Notes: generated by a model from the letters alone, not told the origin. DNA of 42,960 nt from Amycolatopsis acididurans (GCF_012328925.1 NZ_JAAXLS010000055.1:1-42960); one strand, 5' to 3'; positions 6,625 to 15,209 are shown, numbered from the stretch's first letter. Made by a program: numbers and translations.

Positions 6625-7497
6625 ATGGCGACAGTTGCAGAGTGGATCGAAGGGGCCCGGCCGAGGACCCTCCCCAACGCGATCGCACCGGTGGTGGCCG
6701 GCGTCGGGGCCACGATTCAACTGGGCGCCTTCTCGTGGTGGCAGTCGCTGCTCGCCCTGCTGGTCGCGCTGTCGCTGATCATCGGCGTCAACTTCGCCAA
6801 CGACTATTCCGACGGCATCCGCGGCACGGATGAGAACCGGGTGGGCCCGCTTCGCCTGGTCGGCTCGGGTGTCGCCGCTCCCCGCCGCGTGCTGACGGCG
6901 GCACTGGGCTGTCTCGGCCTGGCCGGGGTGCTGGGCCTGGTCCTGGTCATCGCGACGGGCCATTGGGAACTGCTGATCATGGGCGCCGTCTGCATCCTGG
7001 GCGCCTGGTTCTACACCGGCGGCAGGAAACCGTACGGCTACGCGGGCCTGGGCGAAATCGCCGTCTTCGTGTTCTTCGGGCTGGCCGCCGTGCTGGGCAC
7101 CGTCTACGTCCAGGCCGGCCGGGTCAGCTGGCAGGCGCTCGGCGTCGCGGTCGCGGTCGGCTGCTTCTCCACGGCGGTGCTGACGGCGAACAACCTGCGT
7201 GACATTCCGACCGACCGCGAAGTCGGCAAGAACACCCTCGCCGTCCGCCTCGGCGACACCGGCACCCGCCGCTTCTACCTGCTTCTCATCGCGGTGCCCT
7301 ACATCGTGACCGTCGTGATCGGCATCTGGCACCCGATCGCGCTGATCGGTCTGATCACCGCGGCCCTGCTGATCAACCCGGTCCGGGCCATCACCTCCGG
7401 CGGAGTCGGCCCGCGCCTGATCCCCGTCCTGAAGGACACCGGCCTCGCGATGCTGGCCTGGTCCGTCCTGAGTGGAATCGCGTTGGCCGTCAGCTAG
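6625..7497 (+). CDS. menA: 1,4-dihydroxy-2-naphthoate polyprenyltransferase MenA
   Basis: 290 residues of a UbiA-family integral membrane enzyme that attaches the isoprenoid tail to dihydroxynaphthoate, giving demethylmenaquinone. The two Asp-rich motifs are visible: NFANDYSDGIRGTD (about residue 55) and NNLRDIPTDREVGK (about 190), which bind the prenyl diphosphate through Mg2+. Eight or nine hydrophobic segments are present. Two starts are possible, ATG at 6616 and ATG at 6625. The second is chosen because CAAAAT lies seven bases before it and homologues commonly begin MATVAEWIEGARPRTLP. Its 3' end overlaps the convergent cysteine desulfhydrase gene by eight bases. Confidence 0.93.
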   Translation: MATVAEWIEGARPRTLPNAIAPVVAGVGATIQLGAFSWWQSLLALLVALSLIIGVNFANDYSDGIRGTDENRVGPLRLVGSGVAAPRRVLTAALGCLGLAGVLGLVLVIATGHWELLIMGAVCILGAWFYTGGRKPYGYAGLGEIAVFVFFGLAAVLGTVYVQAGRVSWQALGVAVAVGCFSTAVLTANNLRDIPTDREVGKNTLAVRLGDTGTRRFYLLLIAVPYIVTVVIGIWHPIALIGLITAALLINPVRAITSGGVGPRLIPVLKDTGLAMLAWSVLSGIALAVS

Positions 7498-8554
7498 CCC
7501 ATCGGCCGGACTCGAGGAACTTCTCGAGCACGGCGGAATGGGCCGCGACGTCAAATCCCTGCTCCGCGAGCCATTCGTCGTTGTAGTAGGTGTGGGCGTA
7601 GCGTTCGCCGCCGTCGCAGAGCAGGGTTACCACCGAGCCGTGCCGGCCTGCCTCCAGCATGCGGGCGATGAGCTGGAAGGCGCCGTACAGGTTCGTGCCC
7701 GTGGAGCCGCCCGCCCAGTGGCCGGTCCGCTCCCGCAGCAGCCGGATCGCCGCCATCGACGCCGCGTCCGGGACCTGGATCATCTCGTCGATCACGTCCG
7801 GCACGAACGACGGTTCGACCCGGGGGCGGCCGATTCCCTCGATCCTCGACGGCATCCCCGTGGTGTAGTCCAGCGCACCCGTTTGCCACGCCCCGTAGAA
7901 CGACGAGTTCTCCGGGTCCACCACGCAGATCCTCGTCGTGTGCCGCCGGTACCGCACGTACCTGCCGAACGTCGCGCTCGTCCCGCCGGTCCCGGCACCC
8001 ACGACGATCCACGTCGGCACCGGATGCCGTTCCAGGCGCATCTGCGCGAACACGCTCTCCGCGATGTTGTTGTTCCCCCGCCAGTCCGTCGCCCGTTCCG
8101 CGTAGGTGAACTGATCGAGATAGTGCCCGCGGCACTCCGTGGCCAGCCGCTCGGCCTCGGTGTACATCTCCGCCGGGATGTCGACGAAATGGCACCGGCC
8201 GCCGTAGAACTCGATCAGCTGGACCTTCTCCGGACTCGTCTTCCGCGGCATCACCGCCACGAAATCCAGGCCCAGCATCCGCGCGAAGTACGCCTCCGAC
8301 ACCGCCGTCGAACCGCTCGACGCCTCGATCAGCGTCGTGTCCGGCCCGATCTGCCCGTTGACCAGCCCGTACAACAACAGCGACCGCGCCAGCCGGTGCT
8401 TCAACGAGCCCGTCGGATGAACGGACTCATCCTTCAGGTACAGGTCGATGCCCCACTCCGGCGGCAGCGGAAAGACCAGCAGGTGCGTATCGGCACTCCG
8501 GTTGGCGTCCGCCTCGATCAGCCTGACCGCCTCGCGAACCCAGGCCCGGTTCAT
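7490..8554 (-). CDS. cds1: PLP-dependent cysteine desulfhydrase of the Cds1 type
   Basis: 354 residues of the fold II cysteine synthase family. The PLP lysine is in PTGSLKHRLA (about residue 52). The substrate loop EASSGSTAVSEAYFARMLG and the phosphate-binding VGAGTGGTSAT (about residue 181) are clear. Length and the C-terminal LCDGGERYAHTYYNDEWLA resemble mycobacterial Cds1 (Rv3684), which degrades L-cysteine to pyruvate, ammonia and sulfide. A synthase role cannot be excluded from sequence alone. The start overlaps the stop of the DUF4229 gene (ATGA), so the two are cotranscribed. Convergent with menA. Confidence 0.8.
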   Translation of the reverse strand: MNRAWVREAVRLIEADANRSADTHLLVFPLPPEWGIDLYLKDESVHPTGSLKHRLARSLLLYGLVNGQIGPDTTLIEASSGSTAVSEAYFARMLGLDFVAVMPRKTSPEKVQLIEFYGGRCHFVDIPAEMYTEAERLATECRGHYLDQFTYAERATDWRGNNNIAESVFAQMRLERHPVPTWIVVGAGTGGTSATFGRYVRYRRHTTRICVVDPENSSFYGAWQTGALDYTTGMPSRIEGIGRPRVEPSFVPDVIDEMIQVPDAASMAAIRLLRERTGHWAGGSTGTNLYGAFQLIARMLEAGRHGSVVTLLCDGGERYAHTYYNDEWLAEQGFDVAAHSAVLEKFLESGRWAS

Positions 8555-8814
8555 TCGCCGCGCAGCTCCGCCCGCAGCTTCGCCCGCTCCCGCGCCCGCC
8601 GCTCGTTACGCGCCGCCAGGCCGGCCGTCACCCGGGCGTTCAGCCCTCGCATCACGAGCAGCCCCACCGGCAACCCGACCACGATCGCGATCGCCAGCGC
8701 GACCAGCAGCGGCACCTTCACCAGCACCAGCACCGCGGCGATCACGGCGATCAAACCGAACCGCGCGAGAAGGTAAAGGGTCAGGTCACGGGCCAGATGC
8801 GGCGTCTTACTCAC
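8551..8814 (-). CDS. DUF4229 small membrane protein
   Basis: 87 residues from GTG, with two closely spaced membrane helices (about residues 14-53) followed by a strongly basic, Arg/Glu-rich cytoplasmic tail. DUF4229 proteins are common in actinobacteria near menaquinone and cytochrome c genes and have no known function. A TTG at 8823 is an alternative start. GGAGG lies only two bases before the chosen GTG, which is close. The stop overlaps the start of the desulfhydrase gene. Confidence 0.7.
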   Translation of the reverse strand: MSKTPHLARDLTLYLLARFGLIAVIAAVLVLVKVPLLVALAIAIVVGLPVGLLVMRGLNARVTAGLAARNERRARERAKLRAELRGE

Positions 8815-8825
8815 AGCCTCCAAGG

Positions 8826-9293
8826 CTACGCGCCACCCAACTCGCTGTTGTTGGGCCGCCCCTCGAACCGTGTCGACAAGACGACCGTCGTCCGCGTGCG
8901 CGCGACACCCTCGATGCGGCGCAGCCTGCCCAGTGTCTGCTCCAGTTCGTCCACCGTCGTCACCCGCACCTTGACCACGAACGCCTCGTCGCCGGCCACG
9001 GCGTAGCAGCTCTCAACCTCGGGAAGCCGTCCCAGGGCGTCCGCGAGGTCGTCGTTCTCCGCGATGTCCGTGGGCTGGATCCCGACCAGCGCGGTCACGC
9101 CGAGGCCGACGGCGCTCGGGTTCACGACCGCGTGATAACCGGTGATGACGCCCGCCGCCTCGAGTTTGCCGACCCGCTCGTGCACCGAGGACGCCGAAAG
9201 GCCTACCGTCCTGCCCAGCTCGGCGTAGCTGGCCCGCCCGTTCAGGCGTAGCTCCGCGATGATCTTGCGGTCGAGTGCGTCCACAGCGGCCAC
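8826..9293 (-). CDS. Lrp/AsnC family transcriptional regulator
   Basis: 155 residues from GTG. An N-terminal winged helix-turn-helix (LDRKIIAELRLNGRASYAELGRTVGLSASSVHERV, residues 7-41) is followed by the RAM/ligand domain (VTALVGI..., ...VVKVRVTTVDELEQTLG...). Members sense amino acids or other small molecules and act as dimers or octamers. It lies 11 bases upstream of the DUF4229-cds1 pair in the same direction, so it may control those genes in response to an amino acid such as cysteine. That link is inferred from position only. Confidence 0.88.
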   Translation of the reverse strand: MAAVDALDRKIIAELRLNGRASYAELGRTVGLSASSVHERVGKLEAAGVITGYHAVVNPSAVGLGVTALVGIQPTDIAENDDLADALGRLPEVESCYAVAGDEAFVVKVRVTTVDELEQTLGRLRRIEGVARTRTTVVLSTRFEGRPNNSELGGA

Positions 9294-9399
9294 TCTAAAC
9301 GCTGCCGGACCTGGGCGATTTGTCCCTTACTACCTCTTTACTCTTCGACAACCGTTCGAGTACCTGCCGGGTGAGATGCAACGATTGCCGTGTTGATAT

Positions 9400-9423
9400 C
9401 CGGAAGTGAAGGAACGCTTCCGG
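9400..9423. promoter_or_regulatory. CCGGAAG-N10-CTTCCGG dyad in the bldC leader
   Basis: Perfect seven-base inverted repeats, 24 bp overall, immediately before TATAGC at 9424-9429, a candidate -10 for bldC. It would cover the -35 region, which suits a repressor site. Confidence 0.45.
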
Positions 9424-9454
9424 TATAGCAGTAAGGCCGTTAAGGAGGCGGAAA

Positions 9455-9664
9455 ATGACCGCTAGCGTTGGAGGGCGCCTGCTCACCCCTGGTGAGGTGG
9501 CCGCGCTGTTCCGCGTGGACCCGAAGACCGTGACGCGCTGGGCGACGGCGGGACGGATCGGCTCCATCCGCACCCCGGGCGGTCACCGGCGGTTCCGGGA
9601 GTCCGAGGTCAACGAGCTGCTGGCCGAGCTGACCACGGACGCGAACGAGCCCACCCGCGGCTGA
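9455..9664 (+). CDS. bldC: developmental regulator BldC
   Basis: 69 residues with GGAGG well placed before the ATG. The protein is a single MerR-type winged helix (LTPGEVAALFRVDPKTVTRWATAGRIGSIRTPGGHRRFRESEV) with no effector domain, and is close in sequence and length to Streptomyces BldC, which holds development in the vegetative phase by cooperative head-to-tail DNA binding. It is monocistronic: a hairpin follows the stop and the next gene has its own ribosome site. Confidence 0.93.
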   Translation: MTASVGGRLLTPGEVAALFRVDPKTVTRWATAGRIGSIRTPGGHRRFRESEVNELLAELTTDANEPTRG

Positions 9665-9676
9665 ACGACAGCCTGA

Positions 9677-9713
9677 CCCGCGGCCCGGCGCGAAAGTCGC
9701 CGGATGCCGCGGG
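9677..9713 (+). terminator. hairpin downstream of bldC
   Basis: CCCGCGGC (9677-9684) pairs with GCCGCGGG (9706-9713), with an inner CGGCG/CGCCG stem. It starts 12 bases after the bldC stop. No T-run follows, as is common for actinobacterial terminators. A second small hairpin, TGCTCG-CTCAC-CGAGCA, follows at 9719-9735. Confidence 0.6.
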
Positions 9714-9820
9714 CCCGGTGCTCGCTCACCGAGCATGCGGAATGCCGCGACCCGAGATTCCGGCAAAAGGGCTACCCTCGGCAGTGCAAATCGCGGCGAA
9801 AGACTCGGAAGGGAGCGAGC

Positions 9821-9997
9821 ATGATCTACCTGCTCGCAGCGATCGGAGCGCTCACCATCGCTGTCCTGTTGTGGCGAGCCTTCGGCCCCGAGCGGGTCGG
9901 TGTCTCCTCCGGACGCGCTCCCATCGCCCCTGACGACGACCCCGAATTCCTGCGCAAGCTGGGCGAACAGCAGCGCCGCCCCGACGACGAGAGCTGA
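9821..9997 (+). CDS. small single-pass membrane protein
   Basis: 58 residues starting MIYLLAAIGALTIAVLLWRA, with GGGAG before the ATG. One N-terminal membrane helix is followed by a short charged tail (PDDDPEFLRKLGEQQRRPDD). I do not recognise a family. The frame extends upstream, but that part is in the bldC terminator region and lacks a ribosome site. It is convergent with the ATPase gene 29 bases away. Confidence 0.65.
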   Translation: MIYLLAAIGALTIAVLLWRAFGPERVGVSSGRAPIAPDDDPEFLRKLGEQQRRPDDES

Positions 9998-10026
9998 CGC
10001 GGCGCCGCCCGGACCGTAAAGAGCCC

Positions 10027-11118
10027 TCAGGCTTTACTCGGGAACGCGTCCGCCATCGCGGCCGCCAGTTCCAGCAGCGCCAGCCGCGTGTCCGGCTCCA
10101 GGCGGTCGAGTTCGATCTCGGCGCCTTCTTCCAGATGCGGGTCGAACGGGATCCGGCACACCGTGCGGGCGCGCGCCGCGAAATGCGCCGCGAGCTTGTC
10201 CAGATCCACCGAACCCGCCTTCGGGCGGACCGAGTTGATCACGACGATCGACCGTTTCACCAGGTCGCCGTAGCCGTGCGCCTCCAGCCAGTCGATCGTC
10301 GCCGACGCACTCGTGGCGCCGTCCACCGAACCCGACGAGACGACGACCAGCGCGTCCGCCAGGTCCAGCACACCCTTCATCGCCGAGTGCATCAAACCCG
10401 TGCCACAGTCGGTGAGCACGATGTTGTAGTAGTGCTCCAGCAGACTGACCGCGCGCAGGTAGTCCCGCTCGGAGAAGGCCTCCGACACCGCCGGGTCCTG
10501 CTCGCTGGCGAGGATCTCCAGCCGCGACGCGCCCTGCGACGTGTACGCGCGCACGTCGCTGTACCGCGTGATCTTGTCCGCGTCCCGGAGCAGGTGGCGG
10601 ATGGTCGCGGTGGTCTCGATCGGGATCTTCTGCGACAGCGTGCCACGGTCCGGGTTCGCGTCCACCGCGATCACCCGGTCGCCGCGCAACGACGCGAACG
10701 TGGCGCCGAGGGTGGTGGTGATCGTGGTCTTGCCCACACCGCCCTTGAGGCTCAGCATCGCGATCTTGAAGCAGCCCCGCAGCGGCTGGTTGACCCGCCC
10801 GATCAGCTCGCGCTGGCGCCGTTCGGCCGGGCTCTCCCCCGGGTTGATGAGCTTGCCCGAGCCCATGTAGAGCGCCTTGCGCCAGCCCGACTTCGGCGTG
10901 CGCTTCGGCGGCCGCACCACGTGGGCGCTGGGGATGTCCTGCCGTGCCCGGGACGGCTGCGGCAGCGGCGGGTACGGCGACTGCGGCTGTAGCGGCGGCA
11001 GGTTCGGGTCGTAGCCCTGCGGGTACTGCGGTGGCCGCTGCGGCGGTGGGGCGGGATGCGGTTGGGAGTCGGTGCGCTCCTCGGAGAAGTAGGGGTCGCG
11101 GTCTCTCGGATCCGTCAT
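10027..11118 (-). CDS. MinD/ParA-like ATPase with proline-rich N-terminus (Rv0530-like)
   Basis: 363 residues. The first 80 or so are Pro/Gln-rich and disordered. Then comes a deviant Walker A P-loop, LKGGVGKTTITTTLG (about residue 121), with the ParA/MinD Asp in IAVDANPDRGTLSQ and a later NSVRPKAG. These ATPases position or regulate protein complexes at the membrane or nucleoid. The place right after ccsB matches Rv0530 in M. tuberculosis, whose role is unknown. The start ATG shares a base with the ccsB stop (TGATG), so it is part of the cytochrome c maturation operon. A link to that process is only positional. Confidence 0.8.
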   Translation of the reverse strand: MTDPRDRDPYFSEERTDSQPHPAPPPQRPPQYPQGYDPNLPPLQPQSPYPPLPQPSRARQDIPSAHVVRPPKRTPKSGWRKALYMGSGKLINPGESPAERRQRELIGRVNQPLRGCFKIAMLSLKGGVGKTTITTTLGATFASLRGDRVIAVDANPDRGTLSQKIPIETTATIRHLLRDADKITRYSDVRAYTSQGASRLEILASEQDPAVSEAFSERDYLRAVSLLEHYYNIVLTDCGTGLMHSAMKGVLDLADALVVVSSGSVDGATSASATIDWLEAHGYGDLVKRSIVVINSVRPKAGSVDLDKLAAHFAARARTVCRIPFDPHLEEGAEIELDRLEPDTRLALLELAAAMADAFPSKA

Positions 11119-12101
11119 CAGCCGACCCCGGCGTAGGAATGCAGGCCCGTCGTGACGAGGTTGATGAAGAACAGGTTGAACACGGTGACCACGAAGCCGA
11201 GCGTGTTGATCACCGCGGCCCGCGAGCCACGCCAGCCGGCGGTCGCCCGCGAGTGCAGGTACGCGGCGTAGACGACCCAGGCGACGAACGCCGTGGTCTC
11301 CTTGGGGTCCCAGCCCCAGAACCGGCCCCACGCCGACTCCGCCCAGACCGCACCGCAGAGCACACCGAACGTGAACAGCGGGAACGCGAACACCGTCGTG
11401 CGGTAGGCGACGCGGTCGAGCACCTCGGCCGCGGGCAGCTTCGACGCGAACTTCGCGAACCGCTTCGGGTTGCGCTCGTGTGCCGCGCGAACCAGGTAAA
11501 GCAGGCTGGCCACACCGGGCACCAGGAAGATGCCGGACGAGGTCGCGGCCGCCGAAACGTGGATCACCAGCCAGTAGGACTGCAGCGCGGGCTGGACCGG
11601 TGCGGCGACCGTGTAGAGCATCGTGCCGCCGATGAACATCAGGATGACGATCGGCAGCAGCATGAAGCCGGACAGGTGGCGGACCGGGAACTTCTTGATC
11701 GCCCACAGCCACGTGATCACGGCGATGAGCGTCACCACCATGATGTACTCGTACATGTTGCCCCACGGCACGCGATGCGTCGCGAGACCGCGCAGCACCA
11801 GCGCGGACAGGTGCAGCAGCACGCCCAGCACGGTCAGCGCGGCACCCATGCGGCCGATGCGCTCGGCGCGGCCCACCGGCCGTGGCGCCGGCGGGGCCGT
11901 GTCCACGGTGGTCTCGGTCACGCTCGGGCCACCCGCGCCGACGAGCTCACGGGCGCGCGACTTGGCGCGTTCGGCCGCGAGCCTGCCCTTCGCACCGAAG
12001 GACTGCTCGATGAGGAAGAAAGCCAGCGCGACGACGTAGATCGCGGTCGCGGTCGTGTACGACCAGTCGCTGTACTGGGACAACGTTTCGTTGACCGGCA
12101 T
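11118..12101 (-). CDS. ccsB: cytochrome c biogenesis protein CcsB (CcsA/CcmC family heme handler)
   Basis: 327 residues with about eight membrane segments. The tryptophan-rich WWD-type motif WGRFWGWDPKET (about residue 257) and the conserved histidines in WLVIHVSAAATSSG and GLHSYAG mark it as the heme-delivery subunit of System II. Together with ResB it moves heme across the membrane and attaches it to apocytochromes c such as the cytochrome cc subunit of the bcc-aa3 supercomplex. The gene starts three bases after the resB stop. Confidence 0.93.
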   Translation of the reverse strand: MPVNETLSQYSDWSYTTATAIYVVALAFFLIEQSFGAKGRLAAERAKSRARELVGAGGPSVTETTVDTAPPAPRPVGRAERIGRMGAALTVLGVLLHLSALVLRGLATHRVPWGNMYEYIMVVTLIAVITWLWAIKKFPVRHLSGFMLLPIVILMFIGGTMLYTVAAPVQPALQSYWLVIHVSAAATSSGIFLVPGVASLLYLVRAAHERNPKRFAKFASKLPAAEVLDRVAYRTTVFAFPLFTFGVLCGAVWAESAWGRFWGWDPKETTAFVAWVVYAAYLHSRATAGWRGSRAAVINTLGFVVTVFNLFFINLVTTGLHSYAGVG

Positions 12102-12104
12102 TCG

Positions 12105-13718
12105 CTACTTCCTCTTTCCGCCCGTGAGCAGTTCGTCCGCGAGCCGGACGAACTCCTCGCCATAACCAGCCTGGTCGGTGCGGGCCAGTCCGGCCACCTG
12201 CACCACCGTACCGTTTTCACCGTCTCCCGCAGGGCTGACCCGCACCCACAGCCTGCGCCGTTTGACCAGCAGCGACGCGCCGAGACCGAGGAGCATCGCG
12301 ACCGCGAAGCCCAGCACGTAGTCCTGCGTCGGATCGTGTGAAATCTGCAGCGAGACCCACTGCTGGACCCCGTCGAAGGTGACCTTCGTGCCGTCGTCGA
12401 GAGTGATCGACTGGCCGACGGAGAGGTTCTCGCGGGCGACTCGCTTGAGCCTGCCGTCGGCCACCATCGACTGGTCGATCGAGAAGATCGACTGGCCGTT
12501 GCCCGAGTCGAGGCCGAGGTCGCCGCGCATCACGTCGACGGCGACCATCGGGTTGTCGAGTTCCGGCGCGGTCGAGGTCAGCAACCCGCCGTGGACGAAC
12601 GGCGTCGGCGCGAGCAGCCCGGTGATCGCGAGCTGCTTCGTGCGGCGCTCCGCCGAGTCGGTCACGCCGGGCGGGTCGAACTTCGTCGCGCCCTGGGACA
12701 GGTACGTCGTGGGGTCGCTCGGCACCCACTGAACCGCCTGGGTGCGCGTGGCGCCGCCCGGGTAGGTGACCGTGAACTTGGGCGCGTACCCGTGGTTGAT
12801 CAGGTAGACGCGGTTGCCCGCGGTGCGCAGCGGCGAGTTGACCTCGAGCAGGTAGGGCCGCCACGTGTTGCTCTGCAGGTCCGCGCCCGACTGGTACTGG
12901 ATGTTCGACTGGTAGTGCGTCGGCTGGTTCTGCGCCGTGTACACCGCCGTGAAGTCGTTGACCTTGACGCAGAACGGCTCCAGGTCGGTGCCGTCGACGC
13001 GCAGGCCTGGGTTGAACGAGTCGTAGGCGTAGATGCCCGAGTTGCAGAACTGGGAGCCTTCTCCCCCGGTGGCCTGCACGATGACCTGGCCCTCGTAGGA
13101 GTACATCTTGCCCAGCGCGAACGCGATGATCAGGCCCAGCAGCGCGAAGTGGAAGACGAGGTTGCCGGTCTCGCGCAGGTAGCCCTTCTCGGCGCTGACC
13201 GAGCGCGCGCCGTCCTTCTCGTCGCGCACCACGAGCCGCCAGCCACGCAGCCGCGCCCGCGTCGCCTCGATCACCTCGTCGGCGCCGCGGTCCACTCGCG
13301 ACTCGCGGAAATGCGGCATCCGCGCCAGGTTGCGCGGGGTGAGCACCGGCTTGGCGCGCATCGACCGGACGTATTCGAGGCTGCGCGGGGTGAGGCAGCC
13401 GATCAGCGACACCATCAGCAGCAGGTAGATCGCCGAGAACCAGACGCTGGCGTAGACGTTGAAGAACTGCAGGCGGTCCAGCAGCGTGCCCCACCAGCCG
13501 TGCGCGGTGATGTAGGACGCCGTCTTGTCCGGGTTGAGCGGGCGCTGCGGCAGCAGTGCGCCGGGCAGCGCCGCGAGCGCGAGCAGGAACAGCAGGATCA
13601 GCGCGGTGCGCATCGCGGTGAGCCCGCGCCAGGTGTTGCGCAGGAAGGCCAGCACTCGCGACAAGGGAGACGGCGAGTACGGCTGCTTGGGCTCGGGGGG
13701 CGCCTGGGTCGCGGTCAC
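12105..13718 (-). CDS. resB: cytochrome c biogenesis protein ResB
   Basis: 537 residues from GTG, overlapping the ccdA stop by four bases. Membrane helices lie near residues 37-57, 85-105 and 160-180, then a large extracytoplasmic domain, then a final helix (YVLGFAVAMLLGLGASLLV, about residue 470). That is the ResB/Ccs1 topology: with CcsB it forms the System II cytochrome c synthase. The motif GNLVFHFALLGLIIAFALG carries the conserved heme-related His. Length fits the family. Confidence 0.93.
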   Translation of the reverse strand: MTATQAPPEPKQPYSPSPLSRVLAFLRNTWRGLTAMRTALILLFLLALAALPGALLPQRPLNPDKTASYITAHGWWGTLLDRLQFFNVYASVWFSAIYLLLMVSLIGCLTPRSLEYVRSMRAKPVLTPRNLARMPHFRESRVDRGADEVIEATRARLRGWRLVVRDEKDGARSVSAEKGYLRETGNLVFHFALLGLIIAFALGKMYSYEGQVIVQATGGEGSQFCNSGIYAYDSFNPGLRVDGTDLEPFCVKVNDFTAVYTAQNQPTHYQSNIQYQSGADLQSNTWRPYLLEVNSPLRTAGNRVYLINHGYAPKFTVTYPGGATRTQAVQWVPSDPTTYLSQGATKFDPPGVTDSAERRTKQLAITGLLAPTPFVHGGLLTSTAPELDNPMVAVDVMRGDLGLDSGNGQSIFSIDQSMVADGRLKRVARENLSVGQSITLDDGTKVTFDGVQQWVSLQISHDPTQDYVLGFAVAMLLGLGASLLVKRRRLWVRVSPAGDGENGTVVQVAGLARTDQAGYGEEFVRLADELLTGGKRK

Positions 13719-14488
13719 AGCGGCAACACCGTGTCCGTGACGACGGCGTTCCGGATCCAGCCGACGAGTTCCCCCCAGAGGCCGGTGACCAGCAGCACCC
13801 CGACGACCAGCAGCAGCGTGCCGCCGAAGATCTGCACGCGGCGGCCGTTGCGGCGCAGCCAGTCGGTCGCGCGCACGGCCCAGCGGGCGCCGAACGCGAT
13901 GAGCAGGAACGGCAGGCCCAGACCGAGGCAGTAGACGAGGATCAGCACGAAACCGCGGGCACCGGCGCTGCCGGTCGCGGTGGCCAGCGCGAGCACCCCG
14001 GACAGCGTCGGGCCGATGCACGGCGTCCAGCCCAGCCCGAACACCGCACCGAGCAGCGGGGCACCGAGCAGGCCCCCGCGCGGCAGGCGGTGTGAGCGAA
14101 TGTCCTTCTGCAGCGCGGGAATCAGCCCGAGGAACACCAGACCCATCGCGATGGTGACGATTCCGCCGATGCGCTGCAGGAGATCCTGGTTGGTGAGCAC
14201 CGCGTCGGCCAGCCACACGAGTGTGCCGAGCCCGGCGACGAACACCACCGTGAACCCGAGCACGAACAACGCGGCCGCGCCGACGACGGCGTAGCGGCCC
14301 TTCTTGGGCCCCTCTTCGGCGTTCACGGCGGGCGCGTCGGCGCCGACGAGCGCCGCGAGGTAGGCGAGGTAGCCGGGCACCAGCGGAACCACACAGGGCG
14401 AGGCGAAGGAGATGGCGCCGGCGACGAGCGCGACTCCGGCGGCGAGGAGCAGCGGCCCTGAAGTCGCCAGCTCAGTCACGGAGTTCAC
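13715..14488 (-). CDS. ccdA: cytochrome c biogenesis protein CcdA (thiol-disulfide transporter)
   Basis: 257 residues with six membrane helices. The paired reactive cysteines of DsbD/CcdA proteins are visible in SFASPCVVPLVPGYL and GWTPCIGPTL. CcdA carries electrons from cytoplasmic thioredoxin to ResA outside. Two GTG starts are possible: 14488 (chosen, longest plausible) and 14479, which has AGGGTGA upstream. Translationally coupled to resB. In mycobacteria it directly follows resA; here a plus-strand ORF separates them. Confidence 0.92.
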   Translation of the reverse strand: MNSVTELATSGPLLLAAGVALVAGAISFASPCVVPLVPGYLAYLAALVGADAPAVNAEEGPKKGRYAVVGAAALFVLGFTVVFVAGLGTLVWLADAVLTNQDLLQRIGGIVTIAMGLVFLGLIPALQKDIRSHRLPRGGLLGAPLLGAVFGLGWTPCIGPTLSGVLALATATGSAGARGFVLILVYCLGLGLPFLLIAFGARWAVRATDWLRRNGRRVQIFGGTLLLVVGVLLVTGLWGELVGWIRNAVVTDTVLPL

Positions 14489-14552
14489 CCTGCTGAGGGT
14501 AAGCAGTGAGGTTCGTGTGAGCTTTTCGGGGCGGCCGATTGCGACGCGCGTA

Positions 14553-14574
14553 ACTCTAAAGCATCGGCCGATGC
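14553..14574. promoter_or_regulatory. candidate ccdA -10 and 14-bp perfect palindrome
   Basis: GCATCGGCCGATGC at 14561-14574 is a perfect palindrome in the 133-base gap between ccdA and the divergent membrane ORF. TAGAGT on the minus strand (14558-14553) is a reasonable ccdA -10, which puts the palindrome in the promoter spacer. A shared operator is a fair guess. Confidence 0.45.
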
Positions 14575-14621
14575 ACGACTGACCGAGCGACCGAAGTGAC
14601 CGGGCCCGTACCGCCAATACC

Positions 14622-15209
14622 GTGCCTGACATGCGCTGGACATGGTTGCTCGCCGCCACACTCGGTCTGCCCCTGCTCTGGGAGTTCGCGGCCGTGGCCA
14701 GGCACCCCGCCACGGTCCCGCTGCTCGCGTGCTCCGTGGCCACCGCGGGCGCGGCGTGGCTGGGCGTGCGGAGCCCGTTGGCCGGAACCCTGCTGGGCAC
14801 GACGCTCGTGCTGAGCTCTGCGCTGCTCGCGCCGATCGCGGACCACCCCGGCGACTACCCGCGCCTCGCGACGCTGACGGCGACCCAGATCACCGCCGCG
14901 ATGGTGCTGATCGTGCTGCTGGTACGCGGCACGCAGGCGTGGCATGCGGCCGCGGGGGTGACCGGCCTGGCCGTCGCAGGCTCGGCCGCGGACGCCATCG
15001 GTTACCTCTACGCACACCTCGCCCACACGCCGGTCGTCACGAATCCGGCCACGGCCTTGGGCTCCGGCGTTCTCGCGGTGGGCCTGGCCACCGCGCTGGG
15101 ACTGGCGCTGCGGGCTACTCCGCCGCCAGCTTCTGCACCAGCGGAGCCACGTCAGCGGCCAGCAGGCTCCGCAGGTACACCGCCGCGACGCGCTGCTGCT
15201 TGTCGATGA
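14622..15209 (+). CDS. hypothetical multi-pass membrane protein between ccdA and resA
   Basis: 195 codons from GTG (ATG at 14631 also possible). Residues 4-165 form about six hydrophobic helices with short loops. The remaining 31 residues (Pro/Ala/Arg-rich) overlap the 3' end of resA on the other strand and look like antisense readthrough. I do not recognise it. The helix-only layout resembles the N-terminal sensor part of actinobacterial histidine kinases without the kinase, so it may be a truncated gene. The hydrophobic profile and the lack of a convincing minus-strand gene here support it. Confidence 0.5.
   Translation: MPDMRWTWLLAATLGLPLLWEFAAVARHPATVPLLACSVATAGAAWLGVRSPLAGTLLGTTLVLSSALLAPIADHPGDYPRLATLTATQITAAMVLIVLLVRGTQAWHAAAGVTGLAVAGSAADAIGYLYAHLAHTPVVTNPATALGSGVLAVGLATALGLALRATPPPASAPAEPRQRPAGSAGTPPRRAAACR

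Noticed and set aside
9998..10026. Terminator between the small membrane protein gene and the ATPase gene
   Set aside because: No stable inverted repeat is visible in these 29 bases.
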